Notes: generated by a model not told the origin, from the sequence alone. A stretch of 64,000 bases of DNA from Marinobacter sp. SS21 (GCF_028369065.1 NZ_JAQNDA010000016.1:1-64000), one strand, 5' to 3'. Shown: positions 18,320 through 28,480, numbered from the stretch's first letter. Numbers and translations are program-made.

Positions 18320-19778
18320 GAAAGTAGTTTTCCGATTGAGGCTTTTGCTTTTGCTGGCCGCCCTCACAGGTGGTGCCGCAGTGATTGGGTTTTGTCACGG
18401 TTTGGTATTTTATGATCTGATTGTCTCGGCTTATTTATTGTTTTTGATCATTTTATTACCCATTTTTTTGTTTAAGGTCCAGTGGTATGAGCCGATTGTG
18501 GCGGTTAACGTCATGCTGTTTATATTTGTGCTGGATTTGATTTATCTGTCAATGACCGGATTCTCCCATGCTGAGCATCTATTGCATGGCTATGGCGAGG
18601 TGCTGGCAATCTCTGGCCCAGTAGTACTGTTTTCTGGGGCTTGGCTGTTGTTCTTTACGCTGGGCTATTTTCTCCTGAGGCGGGCGCCCAATGCGATTAA
18701 TAAGCAAGATCCTATTGTCCCAGTGACGTTAATCTCGCCAAGACCGCTTCAGATGGCAGCAGCGCTGGGATGCCTGGCAATCGCGGCCGCAAATCTTTTT
18801 TACAATATCTGGCTTTTTAGTCCCGGAAACCCGCTGGCTTTCTTTATGGAATTTGGCGTGGCCCGCCATCGGGTGCAGGTGAACGCTGGTTGGTTCACCA
18901 CTTTGGGATACAACTTTTTTATTGTCGCCCTGGTTCTGTATCGGACCGCAGTAGGCCGATGGCGCACTGTGAATTTCGTGTTTTATATGGCCATGCTTTT
19001 GTTGTCGTTGTTAGCGATTGTCTCTCGTGGCCAGATTTTCTTTACTTTCTCGGTGGTAATTTTCCTGCTGGTCTTTGAGTGCATGATATCCACTCGCCGC
19101 CGCTTGATGTTGTCCTTGTGTGTAATTTTCCTGCCGGCATTGATTATGGTCGTGCTGTTTGCTTATGCGATGCGTTTAGTGAGCGTTGAGCTTTTTCTGG
19201 CGGCTGAGACCGGACAAGCACTGGATGTGCGGGCAGTTGTCCTGGATAAATTGGCCAATATCGCTCATTTGATATTTGGCAAGGGGAACGTACCTAATCT
19301 ACCCGCAATGTTGGTGTATTGGGAACATTACAATCAGGTTGAAGGCTGGCTAAATGGGCGCTCGATGTTTAGTTGGTTACATGGTTTTGTCCCCGGGTAC
19401 GCAGGGACGTTTATTGGCTACCACATAAGTGATATTTGGTATCCCAATAATGTTGGCGGAATTCCTCCTGGAATTGTTATGGAATTCTATTCCAACTTTG
19501 GGGTTGTGGGGGCGCTGTTGGCCGCGACGTTACTGGGGCTGCTATCCGCCATGATATTTAATGCGTTTATGGAAAAGCGAACGATTGTATGGTGCGTGAT
19601 TTATTGTGCATTATTGACTAGGTTCTGGTTTATCGCGCCGAAAGTTGAGATGGCGACGCTTAATAATGCGATTTGGTTATTCGCACCCACGGTAGTGGCA
19701 ATTCTAATATTGTCAAAGCTCTCGGTTCCCGTTAGTAAAATGATTTCGTTGCGCTCCAATGATTCATCTATCAAATAA
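18312..19778 (+). CDS. Wzy-like oligosaccharide repeat polymerase (second)
   Basis: A 488-residue protein with about 12-14 hydrophobic helices and a large hydrophilic loop at about residues 310-390 that contains GRSMFSWLHGFVPGY, then GGIPPGIVMEFYSNFGVVGAL. The 'PPG...E.Y.NFG..G' piece is a recurring motif of Wzy-type O-antigen polymerases. It probably joins repeat units in the periplasm. Its start overlaps the upstream gene by 8 bp and its end overlaps the next by 20 bp. It is unrelated at a glance to the polymerase at 1682. Confidence 0.75.
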   Translation: MPEKVVFRLRLLLLLAALTGGAAVIGFCHGLVFYDLIVSAYLLFLIILLPIFLFKVQWYEPIVAVNVMLFIFVLDLIYLSMTGFSHAEHLLHGYGEVLAISGPVVLFSGAWLLFFTLGYFLLRRAPNAINKQDPIVPVTLISPRPLQMAAALGCLAIAAANLFYNIWLFSPGNPLAFFMEFGVARHRVQVNAGWFTTLGYNFFIVALVLYRTAVGRWRTVNFVFYMAMLLLSLLAIVSRGQIFFTFSVVIFLLVFECMISTRRRLMLSLCVIFLPALIMVVLFAYAMRLVSVELFLAAETGQALDVRAVVLDKLANIAHLIFGKGNVPNLPAMLVYWEHYNQVEGWLNGRSMFSWLHGFVPGYAGTFIGYHISDIWYPNNVGGIPPGIVMEFYSNFGVVGALLAATLLGLLSAMIFNAFMEKRTIVWCVIYCALLTRFWFIAPKVEMATLNNAIWLFAPTVVAILILSKLSVPVSKMISLRSNDSSIK

Positions 19779-20874
19779 TTTTATCAGCAGCAAGGTGCAT
19801 TGCGAGATCGCATGCCACCTTGCCCGAATTGAAGGTAAGCAGCATGTTATTGTTCCGGTTCGACGTGATGAGGACGTTGGCAAGCATGATCCCAATGACA
19901 GGTTAGTTCAGGTTCACTACGTAAAGTTTTCCAACAGAATTCTCAGGTTCTTCCCATTGCTGAAGATTTTTGTTGTATTGCTGAAAGTTATCCCTGCGTT
20001 TGTATCCATTGCGGACGGCGCAAAACGGGGCGCGCAGGCTAATGTTTTGGCACACAATTTTTGGTCGGATGGGATGGTGGCGTTTTTTCTATCCTTTTTG
20101 AGACCCATTCGTTATGCGTTGGTTGTCCGGAATACGGATATTAATATCTTTATTTCGCATCTTTGGCACTATCGCTGGCTCATGCGACTGGCGATCAAAA
20201 GATCAAGTGGGTTGGTGTTCGTCAGCCAATCCCATCGTCGGCGGTTTGTGGCAAGGTGGCCAGAACTGGCGCAGGTAGCAAAGAAAATTGAGGTGATTCC
20301 CAATGGAGTGGGTGACTTTTGGCACGCTGAACATGTAACCCAGCCTTTGGAACGGGAGAGACTGTGCTGTTTCGTTGGCCGTTTCGACGCAAACAAAAAT
20401 CTCGGCCGGATTGTGCAAGCCGCTAGCCGTCTCTATCAGGATTTTCCGGATTTCAGATTGGCGCTGGTGGGAGGAACACACAAGGAGTTGCAGAGCTTGC
20501 TGGGTGTCAGCCAGCTGCCGCCATTCCTGGACGTGCGAGGCGTGATCAAAGACCCGGTGGAACTTAAGGCCGTCTATCGCGAAGCCAGGGTGTTTGTTAT
20601 GCCCTCTCTGACCGAGACCTTCGGGCTGGTGTTTATTGAAGCGCTCTCGCAGGGGTGTGCATTGGTCTGTACGAAGCATGAGGGTATTGATGGCTTCTTT
20701 GATTCCCCAAGCATTGTCGCCGTTGACCCGCGCTCGGTGGATCAGATTTATCAGGCGATGCGGGCTCTCCTCATGGAACATTGCAATGGCGTTGAGCCAG
20801 GTTGGGTTGACGAGTCGTTAGCCCAGTTTCAGTGGAGCGGGGTCGCTCAGAAATACAGAGAAGTTTTTGCATGA
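19759..20874 (+). CDS. Family 4 glycosyltransferase
   Basis: A 371-residue GT-B enzyme. The C-terminal half is typical GT4: KKIEVIPNGVGDFW, then CCFVGRFDANKNLGRIVQA, then EARVFVMPSLTETFGLVFIEALSQGCALVCT, in which the ETFGLVFIEAL segment is the E-x7-E donor-phosphate motif. The N-terminal half begins MIHLSNNFISSKVHCEIA. The start overlaps the polymerase by 20 bp and the end overlaps the next glycosyltransferase by 4 bp. It probably adds an inner or middle sugar of the repeat; donor unknown. Confidence 0.82.
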   Translation: MIHLSNNFISSKVHCEIACHLARIEGKQHVIVPVRRDEDVGKHDPNDRLVQVHYVKFSNRILRFFPLLKIFVVLLKVIPAFVSIADGAKRGAQANVLAHNFWSDGMVAFFLSFLRPIRYALVVRNTDINIFISHLWHYRWLMRLAIKRSSGLVFVSQSHRRRFVARWPELAQVAKKIEVIPNGVGDFWHAEHVTQPLERERLCCFVGRFDANKNLGRIVQAASRLYQDFPDFRLALVGGTHKELQSLLGVSQLPPFLDVRGVIKDPVELKAVYREARVFVMPSLTETFGLVFIEALSQGCALVCTKHEGIDGFFDSPSIVAVDPRSVDQIYQAMRALLMEHCNGVEPGWVDESLAQFQWSGVAQKYREVFA

Positions 20875-22094
20875 AAATTATTTATCTGCACCAGTACTTT
20901 AATACGCCGGATATGGTCGGCGGCACCCGCTCATACGAAATGGCCAAACGTATGGTCATGGCGGGTCACCAGGTAGAAATGGTGACGACCAGAACCGACG
21001 GTGCCATTAACGGGAGTGACTGGGTTGTTGAAGAAGTAGACGGAATTCGCGTTCATTGGCTACCGGTGAATTACAGCAATGCCATGGGCATTGCTCGGCG
21101 TCTGCTCGCGTTCACGGAGTTTGCTCGAAGGGCCTCTGCATACGCATCCAGATTGCAGGGAGATGTCGTTTTTGCCTCCAGCACACCACTGACTATTGCC
21201 ATTCCTGGTGTTAAGGCCAGCAAAAATCTGAAGGTCCCACTTGTTTTTGAGGTTAGGGATTTATGGCCAGAAATCCCCATCGCCATGGGGGCCCTCAATT
21301 TTCCCTTCAGCGCGTATCTGGCCAAAAAGCTTGAACGCTGGGCTTACAGACATTCGGATGCGGTGGTTACTCTCTCTCCTGGCATGACACAGGGGGTCAT
21401 CAAAACGGGAGTTTCTGAGCGGCATGTAACCTGCGTTCCCAACAGCGCTGATATAGATCTGTTTGACGGCGCGGAGGAGCGAGGCCGCCAGTTCCGATCG
21501 GAGCGCCCATGGTTGGGGCAGAGGCCGTTGGTGTTATATGCCGGCACCTTTGGGCGGGTGAACGGTGTGAATTATATGGTCGAGCTCGCTAACCATATGC
21601 AAGCCATTGATCCGGAAGTAAGGTTTTTGGCAGTAGGGGCGGGGGCGGAACGAGAAACTGTTGAGAGCCTGGCTCAGGAAATGGGTGTACTGAATGAGAA
21701 CTTTTTCATCGAAGACCCAGTTTCCAAAAAAGAAGTCCCCACATTGTTCTCCGCTGCCACGGTCTGTACATCGTGGGTTATTAATTTGCGAGAGCTTTGG
21801 AACAACAGTGCCAACAAAGTCTTTGACGCACTTGCCGCTGGTCGACCTGTAGCTATCAATCATGGTGGGTGGCAAAAAGATCTCATCGAGGAGCACGACA
21901 TTGGGGTTGCCTTACCTGCCTTGGATACCAAGGCAGCCGCTCGTGAGCTTGCGGAATTTCTGGGCAACGATGAGCAAGTTCTGAAAGCCGGGGAGGGGGC
22001 CAGGACATTGGCGAACAGTCGTTTCTCCCGTGACCAGCTCGCTGGGAAATTGATAGCTGTACTCGAGAATGCCGTGGCCAAGCGTGATGAATAA
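20871..22094 (+). CDS. Family 4 glycosyltransferase, WbuB-like
   Basis: A 407-residue GT4 enzyme. The N-terminus [24 protein letters not shown] is the classical WbuB/WcaI-type opening, followed by [18 protein letters not shown], typical of N-acetyl-fucosamine and other amino-sugar transferases. The donor region reads [19 protein letters not shown] and [26 protein letters not shown]. The ATG at 20871 overlaps the previous stop (ATGA); longer in-frame starts inside the upstream gene are not favoured. It overlaps the pglC-type gene by 8 bp. As in many pgl-like operons, it probably adds the second sugar to the initiating amino sugar. Confidence 0.85.
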   Translation: MKIIYLHQYFNTPDMVGGTRSYEMAKRMVMAGHQVEMVTTRTDGAINGSDWVVEEVDGIRVHWLPVNYSNAMGIARRLLAFTEFARRASAYASRLQGDVVFASSTPLTIAIPGVKASKNLKVPLVFEVRDLWPEIPIAMGALNFPFSAYLAKKLERWAYRHSDAVVTLSPGMTQGVIKTGVSERHVTCVPNSADIDLFDGAEERGRQFRSERPWLGQRPLVLYAGTFGRVNGVNYMVELANHMQAIDPEVRFLAVGAGAERETVESLAQEMGVLNENFFIEDPVSKKEVPTLFSAATVCTSWVINLRELWNNSANKVFDALAAGRPVAINHGGWQKDLIEEHDIGVALPALDTKAAARELAEFLGNDEQVLKAGEGARTLANSRFSRDQLAGKLIAVLENAVAKRDE

Positions 22095-22683
22095 GAGACT
22101 TTTTGATATAGCCGTTTCGTTGTTTCTACTCATAGTCTTGTCTCCTGTTCTGGCTTTGCTTGCGGTGTGTGTTGGTCTCAAACTCGGGCGGCCGGTACTG
22201 TTCAAACAGGTTCGACCAGGCTTGCAGGCTCAACCCTTCCCGATGGTTAAATTCCGGACAATGACGGATCAGCGGGACGCTAATGGCGAGTTATTACCTG
22301 ACTCGGAGCGGTTAACCCGATTTGGGCGATTCCTGCGTGCGACAAGCCTGGATGAGCTCCCAGAGCTGTGGAACGTATTGAAGGGCGATATGAGCCTGGT
22401 CGGCCCCAGGCCTTTGCTGATGGAGTATGTCCCTCTTTATAATAGCGAGCAGCTAAGGCGTCATGCTGTTCGTCCAGGGGTCACCGGATGGGCGCAGGTA
22501 AATGGTCGGAATGCGATAAGCTGGAGTGATAAGTTTGCCTTGGACGTCTGGTATGTGGATAACAGATCTTTCTTGCTGGATGTAAAAATCCTTTGTTTAA
22601 CCGCAAAAAAGGTATTTATGCGTGAGGACATTTCCGCAGAGGGACATGTAACCATCGATAAATTCAAAGGAAATGACCAATGA
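22087..22683 (+). CDS. pglC: Initiating sugar-phosphate transferase, PglC-type
   Basis: A 198-residue monotopic phosphoglycosyl transferase that moves a sugar-1-phosphate from UDP-sugar to undecaprenyl phosphate, the first membrane step of the glycan. It starts [25 protein letters not shown] (re-entrant membrane helix), then FKQVRPG and [42 protein letters not shown] carries the catalytic Asp-Glu pair, and [14 protein letters not shown] completes the family signature. The short single-domain form, with no long N-terminal helices, is like PglC rather than WcaJ or WbaP. The three genes that follow make the diacetamido sugar such enzymes prefer. Confidence 0.93.
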   Translation: MNKRLFDIAVSLFLLIVLSPVLALLAVCVGLKLGRPVLFKQVRPGLQAQPFPMVKFRTMTDQRDANGELLPDSERLTRFGRFLRATSLDELPELWNVLKGDMSLVGPRPLLMEYVPLYNSEQLRRHAVRPGVTGWAQVNGRNAISWSDKFALDVWYVDNRSFLLDVKILCLTAKKVFMREDISAEGHVTIDKFKGNDQ

Positions 22684-23306
22684 GGCGATTGGCCATTGTT
22701 GGGGCCAGCGGTCATGGCAAGGTGGTGGCAGACGCGGCGGAAGCATTGGGTTGGGACCTTATCGAGTTTTATGATGATGCTTGGCCAGAACTGACGATTC
22801 TGAGGCATTGGCCTGTGAAAGGTGATTTCAGTGCCTTGCTGGAAAATCTCGAAAACTACGAGGGTGTGATTGTAGCCATCGGCGACAATCACACCCGATT
22901 ATCGCTGCAGCAAGAGCTGGAAGATCGTGGAAGTGAGCTGGTGACTCTGGTGCATCCCGGGGCTTGCGTCAGTCCTTACGCGAGCTTGGGCACGGGCTCG
23001 GTGATACTAGCCGGTGCTGCAATCAATATTGATGCGACGTTGGGAAAGGCGTGCATTATAAATACGAATGCGTCGGTTGATCATGATTGCTCACTCGACG
23101 ATGGCGTTCATGTGAGTCCGGGCGCAGCGCTTGCTGGCGGAGTATCGGTTGGGCAATGCAGCTGGGTCGGAATTGGCGCGAGTGTTCGCCAACTCATAGC
23201 CATCGGTGCGGATGTTGTCGTTGGGGCCGGTTCCTGTGTTGTTGCGCCTTTGGCGGATGGTCAGACCTATGTTGGTATGCCGGCCCGTCCATTTCAAAGA
23301 AATTAA
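22680..23306 (+). CDS. pglD: UDP-4-amino-sugar N-acetyltransferase, PglD/NeuD family
   Basis: A 208-residue left-handed beta-helix acetyltransferase. The N-terminal Rossmann part [19 protein letters not shown] binds the UDP-amino sugar. From about residue 95, hexapeptide repeats run [38 protein letters not shown] (catalytic His), [16 protein letters not shown]. It ends TYVGMPARP, typical of the family. It should acetylate the 4-amino group formed by the adjacent aminotransferase to complete UDP-di-N-acetylbacillosamine or a similar sugar. Coupled to pglC by an ATGA overlap. Confidence 0.92.
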   Translation: MRRLAIVGASGHGKVVADAAEALGWDLIEFYDDAWPELTILRHWPVKGDFSALLENLENYEGVIVAIGDNHTRLSLQQELEDRGSELVTLVHPGACVSPYASLGTGSVILAGAAINIDATLGKACIINTNASVDHDCSLDDGVHVSPGAALAGGVSVGQCSWVGIGASVRQLIAIGADVVVGAGSCVVAPLADGQTYVGMPARPFQRN

Positions 23307-23321
23307 TCAGGTTCTTTTTCT

Positions 23322-24497
23322 ATGCTGAACGGTCCTTTCTCCCCTTGGCCATGCTTCACTCACGAAGAGGCCGAGGCGGTTTCCCAAGTACTGCTTTCCA
23401 ATCGAGTCAATTACTGGACCGGCCAGGAATGTCGGGAGTTTGAAAGAGAGTTTGCGGAATTTGCTGGCGTAGAGTACGCCGTTGCGGTCGCAAATGGCAC
23501 TGTTGCTCTCGATCTTGCCCTCAAAGGGCTGGGGGTTGGTCCAGGTGACGAAGTGATTGTTACCTCACGTACGTTCCTTGCTTCGGCGTCGTCCATTGTC
23601 ACCACTGGTGCCACGCCAGTGTTTGCCGATGTGGATGAATCGTCCCAGAACGTGTCGGCGCAAACGGTTGCGCCGCTGATTACGACCAAGACCAAAGCCA
23701 TTATCGCTGTGCATCTGGCTGGGTGGCCTTGTGATATGGATTCACTCAAGGCCTTGGCAGAAGGTAGAAAAATCTCAGTCATCGAAGATTGTGCTCAGGC
23801 CCATGGCGCCACCTACAAGGGCCGGCCGGTTGGTTCATTGGGGCACGCAGCCGCCTGGTCGTTTTGCCAGGATAAAATCATGACCACCGGTGGCGAAGGT
23901 GGGATGGTTACGACAAACGATCCGGAGCTCTGGTCTCGCATGTGGTCTTATAAAGATCATGGTAAGAGCTGGAGTGCCGTGTATGAGCGAGAGCACCCAC
24001 CTGGATTTCGCTGGTTGCATAACGACTTCGGGACAAATTGGCGGATGACCGAAATGCAGGCAGTCTTGGGGCGGATTCAGCTAGGGCGGATGACTGAATG
24101 GACTAAACAGCGCCAGGAAAACTGCAATGCGATCTGGGACTGCGCTAGCGAGTTTGAAGCGCTACGTGTCCCTGCCATTCCCGACAATATTCGACATGCT
24201 GGATACAAATGTTACGTATTTGTCAGGCCGGATCGGCTGAAAGAAGGTTGGGATAGGGATACCATTATGCAGGCAATTAACGGTGCGGGGGTGCCTTGTT
24301 TTTCCGGCTCTTGTTCAGAGGTGTATCTGGAAAAATGCTTTGTTGATGCTGGCCTGACTCCCGAAGACCGGTTACCAGTTGCAAAAAAACTGGGGGAAGA
24401 AAGTCTGATGTTTCTCGTGCATCCATCGCTTACACAAAAAGAGATCAGAAAAACAACCGATGTTATTGCTGACGTTATGAAGCAATGCTCTTGCTGA
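23322..24497 (+). CDS. pglE: DegT/DnrJ/EryC1-family aminotransferase, PglE-like
   Basis: A 391-residue PLP enzyme of the sugar aminotransferase group. AVANGTVALDLALKGLGVGPGDEVI is the N-terminal cofactor region. VIEDCAQAHGATYKGRPVGSLG holds the PLP-binding Asp. WSFCQDKIMTTGGEGGMVTT contains the Schiff-base lysine. HNDFGTNWRMTEMQAVLG is the usual following motif. It should aminate the 4-keto sugar made by the PglF-like dehydratase. It starts 15 bp after pglD. The order C-D-E-F is that of other bacterial pgl-like cassettes. Confidence 0.93.
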   Translation: MLNGPFSPWPCFTHEEAEAVSQVLLSNRVNYWTGQECREFEREFAEFAGVEYAVAVANGTVALDLALKGLGVGPGDEVIVTSRTFLASASSIVTTGATPVFADVDESSQNVSAQTVAPLITTKTKAIIAVHLAGWPCDMDSLKALAEGRKISVIEDCAQAHGATYKGRPVGSLGHAAAWSFCQDKIMTTGGEGGMVTTNDPELWSRMWSYKDHGKSWSAVYEREHPPGFRWLHNDFGTNWRMTEMQAVLGRIQLGRMTEWTKQRQENCNAIWDCASEFEALRVPAIPDNIRHAGYKCYVFVRPDRLKEGWDRDTIMQAINGAGVPCFSGSCSEVYLEKCFVDAGLTPEDRLPVAKKLGEESLMFLVHPSLTQKEIRKTTDVIADVMKQCSC

Positions 24498-24550
24498 CGG
24501 TTGACTAAGTTTGCGGGTGGGTGCACCTGTTACCAGTTTGAGGATGGATT

Positions 24551-26497
24551 TTGCAGCTAATTGATCGGTTTTTACACTTATCTCGTCCCCAGAAACGAAT
24601 GATCTCGGTTATTGCTGATCTGCTTATGCTGTCTGCTGCAATTTGGGGAGCATTCGCCCTTCGGTTTGAGAACGTATTTTGGGTGCCAGATCAAAAGCAA
24701 TTCTGGGCTTCGGTACTCACCGTATTTTTTACAATTGCCGCATTTATCAAATTGGGTCTCTACCGGGCTGTCATCCGCTATTTGAGTGAGCATGCCCTGC
24801 TTGCAATTATCGCAGGCATAATGTTGTCCAGTGTTGCTCTCATTGTTTTTGGCTTTATAACTCACACCTTTGTTCCCCGTTCTGTCCCGGTTATTTACGG
24901 TGCAATTGCTTTTCTGCTCGTAGCTGGTACACGGTTTTCCGCAAGGTTTTTAATTAACCGTCCGCGGCATAGGCACAAGGAAGCGGTATTAATAGTTGGT
25001 GCCGGAGAAAAGGGGATGCAATTGGCCTCTGCACTTAAGCAGGGGGTTGAGTATAGACCTGTGGGCTTTTTGTCAATGGAGCGGAGCAAGCATCGTTCCT
25101 TGATAGATGGCTTGCCGGTTTTTTCTTTCCAACACGTTGAGAAAGCGGTGAGGAGGTTGAACCCTGAACGGCTTTTATTGGCGTTAGATGATGCTGACAA
25201 CGCCGATCGCAGATCCTTGATCCAAAAGCTGGAACAATTGTCTGTAACAGTGCAGACGGTGCCATCAATGACTGAGCTTGTATCCGGTCGTGCCCGTATC
25301 AACGACATCCGGGACCTGGACATTGAAGATTTACTGGGTCGAGATCCGGTATCTCCCAACAACAGTCTGCTTGCAAAAGACCTCGAAAATAAAGTTGTCA
25401 TGGTCACTGGCGCTGGTGGATCGATAGGATCAGAGCTATGTCGCCAGATTGTTCGCCATCGTCCCAAGTTGCTGGTTGTGTTTGAGCAATCGGAATTTGC
25501 TCTTTACTCCATCGAGCGCGAATTGACTTCCATCAATATGGTGAACGGCTTTAATGTTGAAATTCAGGCGATTCTAGGCTCGGTTTGCCATTCTCGCAGA
25601 TGTGAAAAGGTGATGAAGGCGTTCGGTGTTCAGACGGTTTATCATGCGGCAGCGTATAAACACGTTCCCCTCGTCGAGCACAACATTATCGAAGGGATTC
25701 AAAACAATGTGTTTGGTACATTGCACACCTCTGAAGCTGCGATTGCTGCAGGTGTAGAAAACTTCGTTCTTATATCAACGGATAAAGCGGTTAGGCCTAC
25801 CAATGTCATGGGGGCAAGTAAGCGTGTTGCGGAACTTGTGCTTCAGGGGCTCGCGCAACGTCAACAACAGACTCGTTTTTCCATGGTTCGATTTGGTAAT
25901 GTGTTGGGCTCCTCAGGCTCCGTCGTGCCTTTATTTCGAGATCAAATCAGGGATGGAGGGCCTGTTACGGTGACCCACCCAGATATTATCCGGTATTTTA
26001 TGACTATCCCCGAAGCAAGCCAGCTTGTATTGCAGGCTGGCTCCATGGGGGGGGGGGGTGAAGTTTTTGTGCTGGATATGGGGGAGCCGGTGAAAATAGC
26101 GGACCTGGCCCGAAAAATGATTCACTTAATGGGACTCACTGAGAAAACACCCAACTGCCCGCATGGGGACATCGAAGTGACTTATTCCGGCCTGAGGCCT
26201 GGTGAAAAGTTGTATGAGGAGTTATTGATTGGCGATAACCCTCAGGGTACGGAACACGCCAGGATCATGATGGCTAGAGAGATTTCAATGTCTTGGTCGG
26301 AAGTTGAGTTGTTACTGGCCAATCTAATGCAGGCTAGTCAGGATTTTAATTGTGAGCGGATTATTCAGCTCCTTAAAGAAGCTCCTACCGGGTATTCTCC
26401 AAATGGTGTGATGGAGGACTTAGTCTGGAAAAATCAGCAGGCGATACAGCAGGAAAATAGATTCTCTGTTGATAATGTGAAAAGTTTTCCGGTCTAG
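24551..26497 (+). CDS. pglF: UDP-sugar 4,6-dehydratase, membrane-bound PglF/WbpM type
   Basis: A 648-residue protein. Four N-terminal helices (about 15-125) anchor it in the inner membrane, a CoA-binding-like Rossmann domain follows ([14 protein letters not shown]), and a C-terminal SDR domain starts with [13 protein letters not shown] near residue 285. The catalytic stretch [16 protein letters not shown] (about 408-423) has Met in place of the usual Tyr, as in WbpM, FlaA1 and PglF. It should convert UDP-GlcNAc to UDP-4-keto-6-deoxy-GlcNAc. TTG at 24551 is the only good start. A run of 12 G at 26047-26058 encodes four glycines (SMGGGGEVF) where relatives usually have Gly-Lys-Gly-Gly. Slippage there would cut off about 150 residues. 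Confidence 0.93.
   Translation: MQLIDRFLHLSRPQKRMISVIADLLMLSAAIWGAFALRFENVFWVPDQKQFWASVLTVFFTIAAFIKLGLYRAVIRYLSEHALLAIIAGIMLSSVALIVFGFITHTFVPRSVPVIYGAIAFLLVAGTRFSARFLINRPRHRHKEAVLIVGAGEKGMQLASALKQGVEYRPVGFLSMERSKHRSLIDGLPVFSFQHVEKAVRRLNPERLLLALDDADNADRRSLIQKLEQLSVTVQTVPSMTELVSGRARINDIRDLDIEDLLGRDPVSPNNSLLAKDLENKVVMVTGAGGSIGSELCRQIVRHRPKLLVVFEQSEFALYSIERELTSINMVNGFNVEIQAILGSVCHSRRCEKVMKAFGVQTVYHAAAYKHVPLVEHNIIEGIQNNVFGTLHTSEAAIAAGVENFVLISTDKAVRPTNVMGASKRVAELVLQGLAQRQQQTRFSMVRFGNVLGSSGSVVPLFRDQIRDGGPVTVTHPDIIRYFMTIPEASQLVLQAGSMGGGGEVFVLDMGEPVKIADLARKMIHLMGLTEKTPNCPHGDIEVTYSGLRPGEKLYEELLIGDNPQGTEHARIMMAREISMSWSEVELLLANLMQASQDFNCERIIQLLKEAPTGYSPNGVMEDLVWKNQQAIQQENRFSVDNVKSFPV
26047..26058 (+). 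repeat. 12-base poly-G tract inside pglF
   Basis: Twelve consecutive G residues, the longest homopolymer I noticed in the window, lie in frame at about codon 500 of the dehydratase. Long G tracts are classical slipped-strand phase-variation sites. As written the frame is open. Confidence 0.9.
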
Positions 26498-26574
26498 CAG
26501 GGACACTGGGGTTATTCGGTAAGGCAAAAGTCTATGTTCAAAGTTATCGAGTCGTTTTTTGGGAAATCTGTAAT

Positions 26575-27837
26575 ATGAAAAAAATTGCCGTAATTGGTTT
26601 AGGCTATGTCGGGCTGCCCCTAGCCGCTGCATTCGGTACGAAGCGCGAAATCGTAGGGTTTGATATTAACACAAAGCGTATCAACGAGTTAAGTGCGGGA
26701 GAAGACCTGACTCGCGAAGTTAGTGCGGCTGAACTTGCTGAAGCTCAAGGGCTCTCGTTCACTGATTCCCTTGAAGGTATTAAAGACTGCACAATCTTCA
26801 TTGTTACTGTTCCGACGCCAATCGACGAATTCAATGCCCCTGATTTAAGGCCTCTTAAGAAGGCGAGTGAAACGGTCGGGCACGCTTTGAAAAAGGGCGA
26901 CATCGTCATATTCGAATCCACGGTTTACCCTGGGGCCACTGAAGAAGTCTGTGTACCGGTATTGGAAGCGGTTTCCGGACTTAAGTTCAATACTGACTTC
27001 TATGCTGGCTATAGCCCTGAGCGTATTAATCCGGGTGATAAAGAACACCGGATAACCACAATTAAAAAGGTGACTTCCGGATCTACGCCGGAAATTGCGG
27101 AAGAAGTGGATGCCCTTTATCGTGACATCATTATTGCGGGCACTCACAAGGCCAGCTCTATCAAGGTAGCCGAAGCCGCCAAGGTCATCGAAAATACCCA
27201 GCGTGATCTCAATATCGCTTTGATGAATGAGCTCTCGATGATCTTTGCCCGTTTGGGTATTGATACTCACGAGGTTCTGGCGGCTGCGGGTACAAAATGG
27301 AACTTCTTGCCCTTTAAGCCAGGCCTGGTTGGCGGGCACTGTATTGGCGTTGATCCTTACTACCTAACCCATAAAGCCCAGGCGGTTGGTTATCACCCGG
27401 ATGTGATTTTGGCCGGGCGTAGGGTTAATGACAATATGGGGCCGTACGCCGCGGCCGAACTGATCAAAAGCATGATTAAAGCGGGCCAGACCATATCTGG
27501 GGCCAGGGTATTAATCATGGGCTTAACCTTCAAGGAAAACTGCCCAGACCTGCGTAACACCCGCATTGTCGACGTAGTTAAGGAGCTGCAGGAGTTCGGT
27601 TGCCGGGTGGATGTGAGCGACTGCTGGGCCAGCAACGAGGAAGCTGAGACCGAATATGGTATTACTCTGAAAGAACGACCTGAATCAGGTTATTACGACG
27701 CACTCATCCTGGCGGTTCCGCATGATCAATATGTAGCCAAAAATGTTGCTGAATTGCGCTCGTTGATGGTGGATAACGGTATATTGTTTGATTTAAAGGG
27801 CGTGTTACCGTTGGGCGCTTCGGATTTGCGGCTCTAA
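26575..27837 (+). CDS. tviB: UDP-N-acetylhexosamine C-6 dehydrogenase, TviB-like
   Basis: A 420-residue nucleotide-sugar dehydrogenase that oxidises C-6 of a UDP-N-acetylhexosamine to the uronic acid. The NAD site [11 protein letters not shown] is at residues 7-17, [14 protein letters not shown] and [13 protein letters not shown] follow, and the catalytic Cys is near residue 256 in [30 protein letters not shown] opens the C-terminal UDP-binding domain. Overall wording matches TviB/WbpA-type enzymes rather than UDP-glucose dehydrogenase. It supplies a negatively charged sugar to the glycan. It is the last gene of the locus and is followed by a strong terminator. Confidence 0.93.
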   Translation: MKKIAVIGLGYVGLPLAAAFGTKREIVGFDINTKRINELSAGEDLTREVSAAELAEAQGLSFTDSLEGIKDCTIFIVTVPTPIDEFNAPDLRPLKKASETVGHALKKGDIVIFESTVYPGATEEVCVPVLEAVSGLKFNTDFYAGYSPERINPGDKEHRITTIKKVTSGSTPEIAEEVDALYRDIIIAGTHKASSIKVAEAAKVIENTQRDLNIALMNELSMIFARLGIDTHEVLAAAGTKWNFLPFKPGLVGGHCIGVDPYYLTHKAQAVGYHPDVILAGRRVNDNMGPYAAAELIKSMIKAGQTISGARVLIMGLTFKENCPDLRNTRIVDVVKELQEFGCRVDVSDCWASNEEAETEYGITLKERPESGYYDALILAVPHDQYVAKNVAELRSLMVDNGILFDLKGVLPLGASDLRL

Positions 27838-27861
27838 AGAGCTAACTGGGAAACCGCTAAA

Positions 27862-27892
27862 AGCCAGCAATTTATGCTGGCTTTTTTGTTTT
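27862..27892 (+). terminator. Rho-independent terminator of the polysaccharide locus
   Basis: Perfect 8-bp stem agccagca/tgctggct (27862-27869 and 27875-27882) with a 5-base loop, followed by T6-G-T4. It lies 24 bp after the tviB stop. Confidence 0.88.
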
Positions 27893-27954
27893 AAAGCGAG
27901 GGGTAGTGAATGGTCAGTTGATCAATTTCTACTTTATTTTTTCAACGTTAAATA

Positions 27955-27960
27955 TATAAT
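27955..27960 (+). promoter_or_regulatory. Probable -10 element of mvaT in an AT-rich leader
   Basis: TATAAT 56 bp before the mvaT ATG, within a very AT-rich stretch (about 27920-27970). No clear -35 at the right distance. AT-rich DNA here could also be a binding site for MvaT itself, as H-NS-like proteins are often self-repressed; that is inference. Confidence 0.4.
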
Positions 27961-28016
27961 CAGCGTGTGAGTGATTTTATATTCCGTTCCAGTTAATGAA
28001 ATAAGGTTTTCTATAA

Positions 28017-28385
28017 ATGGCTAAGATCAACGATTACTATCAGAAAAAACAGCTTATGGAAAAGCTCACCGAAGAACTGCGTCAGCTGGAGCAGGATCAG
28101 GCTCTGAAGAGTGAACTTGAATTTGAAGACAAGGTTCGCGCACTCATGAAGGAATATGACAAATCACCTAAGGACGTTCTTCAGGTTCTGAGTGCTATTG
28201 ATCCTTCGGTTGCCGGCGCCAAGGTTGAGGCGGCGACTGGTTCTCGCGCCAAGCGGCCGTTGAAGACCTATAAGAATCCACACACCGGGGAAGTTGTAAA
28301 AACTCGCGGTGGCAATCACAAGACTCTGAATGAGTGGCGTGAGCAATACGGTAAAGAAGCCGTTCAAAGCTGGCAGCAAGACTAA
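28017..28385 (+). CDS. mvaT: H-NS-like xenogeneic silencer, MvaT/MvaU family
   Basis: A 122-residue DNA-binding protein. The N-terminal two thirds is a charged coiled coil (INDYYQKKQLMEKLTEELRQLEQDQ...) for oligomerisation. The C-terminal domain KRPLKTYKNPHTGEVVKTRGGNHKTLNEWREQYG is the AT-hook-like, RGGNHKTL-bearing DNA-binding fold of MvaT/MvaU from Pseudomonas. Such proteins bind AT-rich DNA and silence horizontally acquired genes. It lies between the AT-rich polysaccharide locus and the type VI island and is bracketed by terminators, so it is a single-gene unit. Whether it acts on these neighbours is not shown. Confidence 0.95.
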   Translation: MAKINDYYQKKQLMEKLTEELRQLEQDQALKSELEFEDKVRALMKEYDKSPKDVLQVLSAIDPSVAGAKVEAATGSRAKRPLKTYKNPHTGEVVKTRGGNHKTLNEWREQYGKEAVQSWQQD

Positions 28386-28438
28386 ATCATGCCAGTCAGT
28401 AGCCGATAAGGGCTTTCTGGCAAAGCTTGCCAAAAGAC

Positions 28439-28480
28439 AAAAGGGTGCCTCTATTATGTGGAGTCACCCTTTTTGGTTTT
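28439..28480 (+). terminator. Rho-independent terminator after mvaT
   Basis: Stem aaaagggtg/caccctttt (28439-28447 and 28465-28473), loop with a small inner pairing (ctc/gag), then T-rich ttggtttt. Located 54 bp after the mvaT stop. Confidence 0.8.
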
